64,000 nt of DNA, taken from the NCBI RefSeq assembly GCF_037977055.1, contig NZ_CP150274.1, forward strand, positions 4,464,001-4,528,000, read 5' to 3'. Source of the stretch: Paenibacillus sp. FSL K6-1096. GTDB lineage: Bacteria > Bacillota > Bacilli > Paenibacillales > Paenibacillaceae. The position numbers and the translations under genes are program-made. Shown piece by piece: positions 60,852 to 64,000 of the stretch (positions within the stretch are counted from its first letter, which is position 1; each line of letters begins with the position of its first letter). The notes under the pieces are model-generated. The model saw only the letters and a program-made list of their open reading frames with translations. It ran no database searches and was not told where the DNA came from.

Positions 60852-62417
60852 ATGGTTATTTTCTTCGATAGAGCGAAACGCCCGCTGTGGGAGGGCCGCC
60901 CCTCCATTTACTCCTATATTAAGGAGCAAGGGCAATCCGTGGATGGATCACTGCCGGATGACGATGAATTCTGGGCCGGTGATCGAATGAGATGGGTGGC
61001 AGGAGGCCTAGATGGTGCCTTTGGTCATCATGCTGGACCTGATAAGATGACAGATGAGACTAGAGAGCTGGTTCAATTGCTGGCGAAGCATTCCAGAAAG
61101 CCTAAGGACTCAACGAGAAAAGCCCTATATGCCAAGCTAGTTAAGACAGATGTAGGCGGCATGATTGATGCCATTATAGATGAGGTGCGCAAGCAGCCCG
61201 GCATTAAGCCCGAATCCGTATTCCTTGAAGGGAAATGGCTCGCGGAGAATGCAGCACACCGGAATGCGGTCAAGTTCGGCATTGCTATGCTGGGTCTTTT
61301 TCAGAACGGGCAAGTCAAGGATTTGCTTCTAACGCTGGGGAGACATGAGGAATTTACACTGTATACGACGGTTGCAATCTATAATGGAATGGAAGATAGC
61401 AATCAGGTGCTGTTTGAACTCGCTCAAGAGGTACATGGCTGGGGAAAAATACATATCGTCGAGAGACTCGAACCCTCCAGTCAGGAGATCAAGGATTGGC
61501 TGCTGCGGCAAGGATGCCGCAATAACGTCATGAACCAATATTTAGCCTGCATTTGTGCAAGAAATGGTGGCTTACGGGAAGCACTTTCGGTTGACCAGGT
61601 GGATGGCGAATTACTGGATGGAGCAACCGATATCATTGAAGCTCTTTTGAATGGCGGCCCGGCTGAGGACATCGATGATTATGAGGATGCACCACAGGTG
61701 TTATTTGATTATGTAAGGCTTATCCGGGAGCAAGGGACAACAGTACTGCATCTTTCAGTTATATTTAGTATTTACGGTTTTGTATCTGAGGATGAGGAGA
61801 AATGGGCTGCCCGGAATTCTGCAAGCTGGAACGAGCAGTTACAGAGCGATATCCGTGCGGGTTGTGAGCGGATTATCGCAGACCCCAAATGGAACAGTAT
61901 CGTTATGAATGCTGTACGCAGCGGCAATTTAACCGATGCTTACTACGGTGGTGCTTGTGCAGAGAAGCTGGGGATAGATATCTGGGACACGCTCTACGAA
62001 CAGCTTACTGCTGAACCGCTAGAGGAATTCTATTACTATCAACTCATGAAATCAGACGATAGAGACCGGATTCAAAGATTCGTTCAGTTCGCCACAGGGC
62101 ACCTCCCCTTGCAGCAGATCGCCACTGGCCCCGGGACTGAGATGGGATTCGGCGAAGAATATGCAGCACACCGGAAGCTGGGCGCTATCTTGCAGAGCCT
62201 GGACAGGTTCGAGGGGATAGGCGCAGAGCTAATCCTCACTGGCCTGAACAGTCCAGTCATCTCCAACCGGAACATGGCAATCAACGCACTGGAGAGCTGG
62301 GACGTTTCATCCTGGGGAGAGCAGCTAATTCACGCAGTCGCACATTTGTCGGAATTGGAGCCTGAAGAGCAGGTGAGAGAACGGCTGGATCAGCTCCGTA
62401 AGGATAAGGGGTTATAG
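60852..62417 (+). CDS. Hypothetical mostly helical protein
   Basis: A 521-residue soluble protein with no signal. After MVIFFDRAKRPLWEGRPSIYSY most of the chain is predicted helical and repetitive in layout, reminiscent of HEAT/ARM-like scaffolds (VKFGIAMLGLFQNGQVKDLLLTL, LDRFEGIGAELILTGL...NMAINALESWD). I do not recognise the family. ATG 60852 sits nine bases after AGAGGTG; a TTG four codons earlier overlaps that site. Might bind protein or nucleic acid; no catalytic motif seen. Confidence 0.65.
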   Translation: MVIFFDRAKRPLWEGRPSIYSYIKEQGQSVDGSLPDDDEFWAGDRMRWVAGGLDGAFGHHAGPDKMTDETRELVQLLAKHSRKPKDSTRKALYAKLVKTDVGGMIDAIIDEVRKQPGIKPESVFLEGKWLAENAAHRNAVKFGIAMLGLFQNGQVKDLLLTLGRHEEFTLYTTVAIYNGMEDSNQVLFELAQEVHGWGKIHIVERLEPSSQEIKDWLLRQGCRNNVMNQYLACICARNGGLREALSVDQVDGELLDGATDIIEALLNGGPAEDIDDYEDAPQVLFDYVRLIREQGTTVLHLSVIFSIYGFVSEDEEKWAARNSASWNEQLQSDIRAGCERIIADPKWNSIVMNAVRSGNLTDAYYGGACAEKLGIDIWDTLYEQLTAEPLEEFYYYQLMKSDDRDRIQRFVQFATGHLPLQQIATGPGTEMGFGEEYAAHRKLGAILQSLDRFEGIGAELILTGLNSPVISNRNMAINALESWDVSSWGEQLIHAVAHLSELEPEEQVRERLDQLRKDKGL

Positions 62418-62452
62418 GTATTTGTGAGTTTTCTTAGAGAAGGGGATTTATA

Positions 62453-62914
62453 ATGAAAAAACAAACCAAATACCTGCTAGGAATCGGGGCTCTAATCATT
62501 GTTTTGGTAGCAGCTGTCTTTGTATATAATGCTCAGAAGACGACTTCTTTCAAGAAACTGATCACCGATAAAATTAATGTTAATGAAATATCGGCCATTT
62601 ATATCACCCAAAGATCTTCAGGTGAAGAAGTTAGGCAAGATGAAATTAAAATCGAAGATCGGGAAAAAATAAATAAGCTCATGGCTGAGTTCAATAAGTT
62701 AGACTTGAAGAGTGCACATGACGGAAAAATTAAGCTTGTTCCCTATACGTATACCATTCGGATATATGTAAATAGAGAGGCTAGATTCGGCATAGACATA
62801 TTTAACAAATTTAATATTTCCTTGTATGACAGTAGTAAGACCAAGAATAGACTGCGTGAGTATTCAACCAACAATGGTGAAATAATAAGTAAGCTGGAGA
62901 ATTATTTTAAATAG
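62453..62914 (+). CDS. Membrane-anchored hypothetical protein (DUF5301-like)
   Basis: A 153-residue protein with one N-terminal membrane helix (about residues 7-26) and an extracytoplasmic domain with INVNEISAIYITQRSSGEE, EIKIEDREKINKLMAEFNKL and YTIRIYVN, the pattern of small Bacillales proteins of the DUF5301 kind. GAGAAGGGG precedes the ATG. Closed by a bidirectional terminator. Function unknown. This end of the window is more AT-rich than the rest. Confidence 0.6.
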   Translation: MKKQTKYLLGIGALIIVLVAAVFVYNAQKTTSFKKLITDKINVNEISAIYITQRSSGEEVRQDEIKIEDREKINKLMAEFNKLDLKSAHDGKIKLVPYTYTIRIYVNREARFGIDIFNKFNISLYDSSKTKNRLREYSTNNGEIISKLENYFK

Positions 62915-62924
62915 ACCATGAACC

Positions 62925-62956
62925 AAAAGGTGTTCTCGAAGGAGCACCTTTTTCTT
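62925..62956. terminator. Bidirectional terminator between convergent genes
   Basis: AAAAGGTG and CACCTTTT with inner TTCT/GGAG-type pairing and TTTTTC; serves 62453 (plus) and 62984 (minus). Confidence 0.8.
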
Positions 62957-62983
62957 TCACTATTTTAAATTCAGGATCGGCAA

Positions 62984-63478
62984 TTAATCTATAGTCCTTA
63001 ACCCCCAATTGCCTGCATCATCCTTCACGAAGTAAAAGGAAAGATTGTCAACCTTAACATCCGAACCATCCTTAACTTTAACCTCTAGAGTTACAACAGT
63101 TCTTCCAGCAGAATCATCCTCAACAGAAATTAGCTTATCAAAAGAATACTCTTTGCCCAGCATAAAGCCGTGTGCGTCAGCAGACTGATCATTTGCAAAG
63201 GCACTCTTGAATTCTTTCTCATTATTGTTCACTAAAGCCTTCATTACTGCATTCAAACTATTTGTAATCTGTTCATTCAACTTCGTATCATTTACATCGC
63301 TTAACTCAATGAATATACCTGTTTTAAAATCGTCCTGGTCTGGTGATGAGTGTGGCGCTGAAGGCTGTGTGTCTTGACTTGTAGCTTCTTGTTTGGGGGT
63401 ATCATTGGAATTCCCTGCACAGCCTGCTAAAATTCCTATAATTAAAGAGCACGCTATAATCTTTGCGATTTTGTTCAT
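62984..63478 (-). CDS. Small lipoprotein
   Basis: A 164-residue lipoprotein: signal peptide with lipobox LAGC (cysteine 20), a low-complexity tether (NSNDTPKQEATSQDTQPSAP) and a compact domain of about 115 residues with EKEFKSAFANDQSADAHG and a C-terminal FVKDDAGNWGLRTID, a pattern seen in small NTF2-like or DUF4878-type lipoproteins. AGGAGGG is before the ATG. Function unknown. Confidence 0.7.
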   Translation of the reverse strand: MNKIAKIIACSLIIGILAGCAGNSNDTPKQEATSQDTQPSAPHSSPDQDDFKTGIFIELSDVNDTKLNEQITNSLNAVMKALVNNNEKEFKSAFANDQSADAHGFMLGKEYSFDKLISVEDDSAGRTVVTLEVKVKDGSDVKVDNLSFYFVKDDAGNWGLRTID

Positions 63479-63575
63479 GCTAACCCTCCTTCGGTTTATT
63501 GCCTTAGCCTGTAGGGGATGCAGGTCCGATCCTTCGGCTGAAATAGCTTACTACAATATACAAAGGGGATTTGTC

Positions 63576-63902
63576 ATGAAGAAAATAAAAATACTACTCT
63601 TGGTAATTGTTCTGATGGCTTGCGCCTTAGGACTAGCTGGATTAAAAATATTCAAAGATAAAACAACAAGCGAAGTAGAAGCATACTTAATAGAAGAACA
63701 AGGGTATAATCCGAATGATATATATGAGATTTATACTCAAATTGGTAAAGCTCCTCTGGTGAGTACGACCGTCATTTTTGATGATGATAGAAGCTCCAGA
63801 TATTTGTATCGTAAAGAAAATGGAAAGATATATCAATACAGTAGGGCTCCTGTCCAAGGTGTGGACGATGGAACAAAACGATATAAGCATGTTGAAGAGT
63901 GA
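63576..63902 (+). CDS. DUF3139-like membrane-anchored protein
   Basis: A 108-residue protein with one N-terminal membrane helix (about 5-23) and a short extracytoplasmic domain: SEVEAYLIEEQGYNPNDIYEI, VIFDDDRSSRYLYRKENGKI, the layout of DUF3139. AAAGGGG lies before ATG 63576; the longer open frame upstream overlaps the divergent lipoprotein gene. Function unknown. Nothing further is seen in the last 98 bases of the window. Confidence 0.7.
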   Translation: MKKIKILLLVIVLMACALGLAGLKIFKDKTTSEVEAYLIEEQGYNPNDIYEIYTQIGKAPLVSTTVIFDDDRSSRYLYRKENGKIYQYSRAPVQGVDDGTKRYKHVEE

Positions 63903-64000
63903 AAAGACGAGGCCTTTCGCGAAGCCGATTAGATTACCCGTAGTGCTACCAATAAAACCATAAGCATACAATTGAACAAGCTCTCAAATATTTGTATGGA

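Noticed and set aside
1..64000. tRNA, rRNA, insertion sequences or prophage genes
   Set aside because: I looked for cloverleaf-like and TTCGANTC-type patterns, transposase motifs and phage structural genes and saw none I could support.

Overview
The window looks like chromosome from a Paenibacillus-type Firmicute. This rests on moderately GC-rich coding DNA, strong GGAGG-type ribosome binding sites, frequent GTG/TTG starts, many secreted carbohydrate-active proteins (GH5-CBM3, GH3, GH4, an SLH-anchored protein), YesM/YesN-type two-component systems beside LplB/YtcP-type sugar transporters, and butirosin-like biosynthetic parts. I see no rRNA, tRNA, IS element, phage or cas genes.

Layout. 0-9.7 kb: a zinc-ribbon/LRR membrane protein, the frameshifted tail of a TetR regulator, an RBBP9/YdeN-like hydrolase, a Mef-like efflux pump behind a leader-peptide/terminator region, a YtrA-like GntR repressor operon with an ABC transporter, and a divergent MacB/FtsX-type exporter that carries the same palindromic operator. 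9.8-15.2 kb: a large secreted enzyme of unknown specificity, an ABC1/UbiB kinase and a hypothetical gene. 15.3-15.5 kb: five tandem 51-bp hairpin repeats. 15.6-22.5 kb: a compact biosynthetic locus (BtrH-like transferase and AraC regulator on the minus strand; ACP, ATP-grasp ligase, glycosyltransferase, radical SAM enzyme and Gfo/Idh/MocA oxidoreductase on the plus strand). 22.6-35.8 kb: mixed housekeeping and secreted proteins, including GH5, a Dus-like enzyme, an SDR, RtcB followed by a MazE-tail peptide, a CBM/crystallin/SLT lysozyme-like protein and a WYL regulator, with a second palindrome array near 33.8 kb. 36.0-44.8 kb: one operon encoding two permeases, a binding lipoprotein, a histidine kinase, a response regulator and a GH3 enzyme, bracketed by near-identical terminators. 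45-48.3 kb: a frameshifted S1 protease, a membrane protein, a sigma factor that seems to start at ATT, and a third palindrome array. 48.3-59.8 kb: a second sugar-utilisation locus (CUT1 transporter, SLH protein, large secreted toroid protein, UbiC-GntR regulator, BadF-type sugar kinase, GH4). 59.9-64 kb: small hypothetical, lipoprotein and membrane-anchored genes plus a DinB relic.

How it fits together. The two sugar loci have the parts for polysaccharide depolymerisation outside the cell, ABC uptake, phosphorylation and phospho-glycoside cleavage, with cre-like sites suggesting catabolite repression. The 15.6-22.5 kb locus has the set of parts butirosin biosynthesis uses to charge an ACP with an amino acid and pass it to a sugar acceptor, but lacks the aminocyclitol-forming genes, and is my best candidate for an undescribed system. 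The three intergenic arrays use different palindromes but share a spacing of about 51 bp. At least four genes are decaying (TetR, sigma/anti-sigma fusion, DinB, S1 protease). All family assignments are by reading motifs; no database search was possible.
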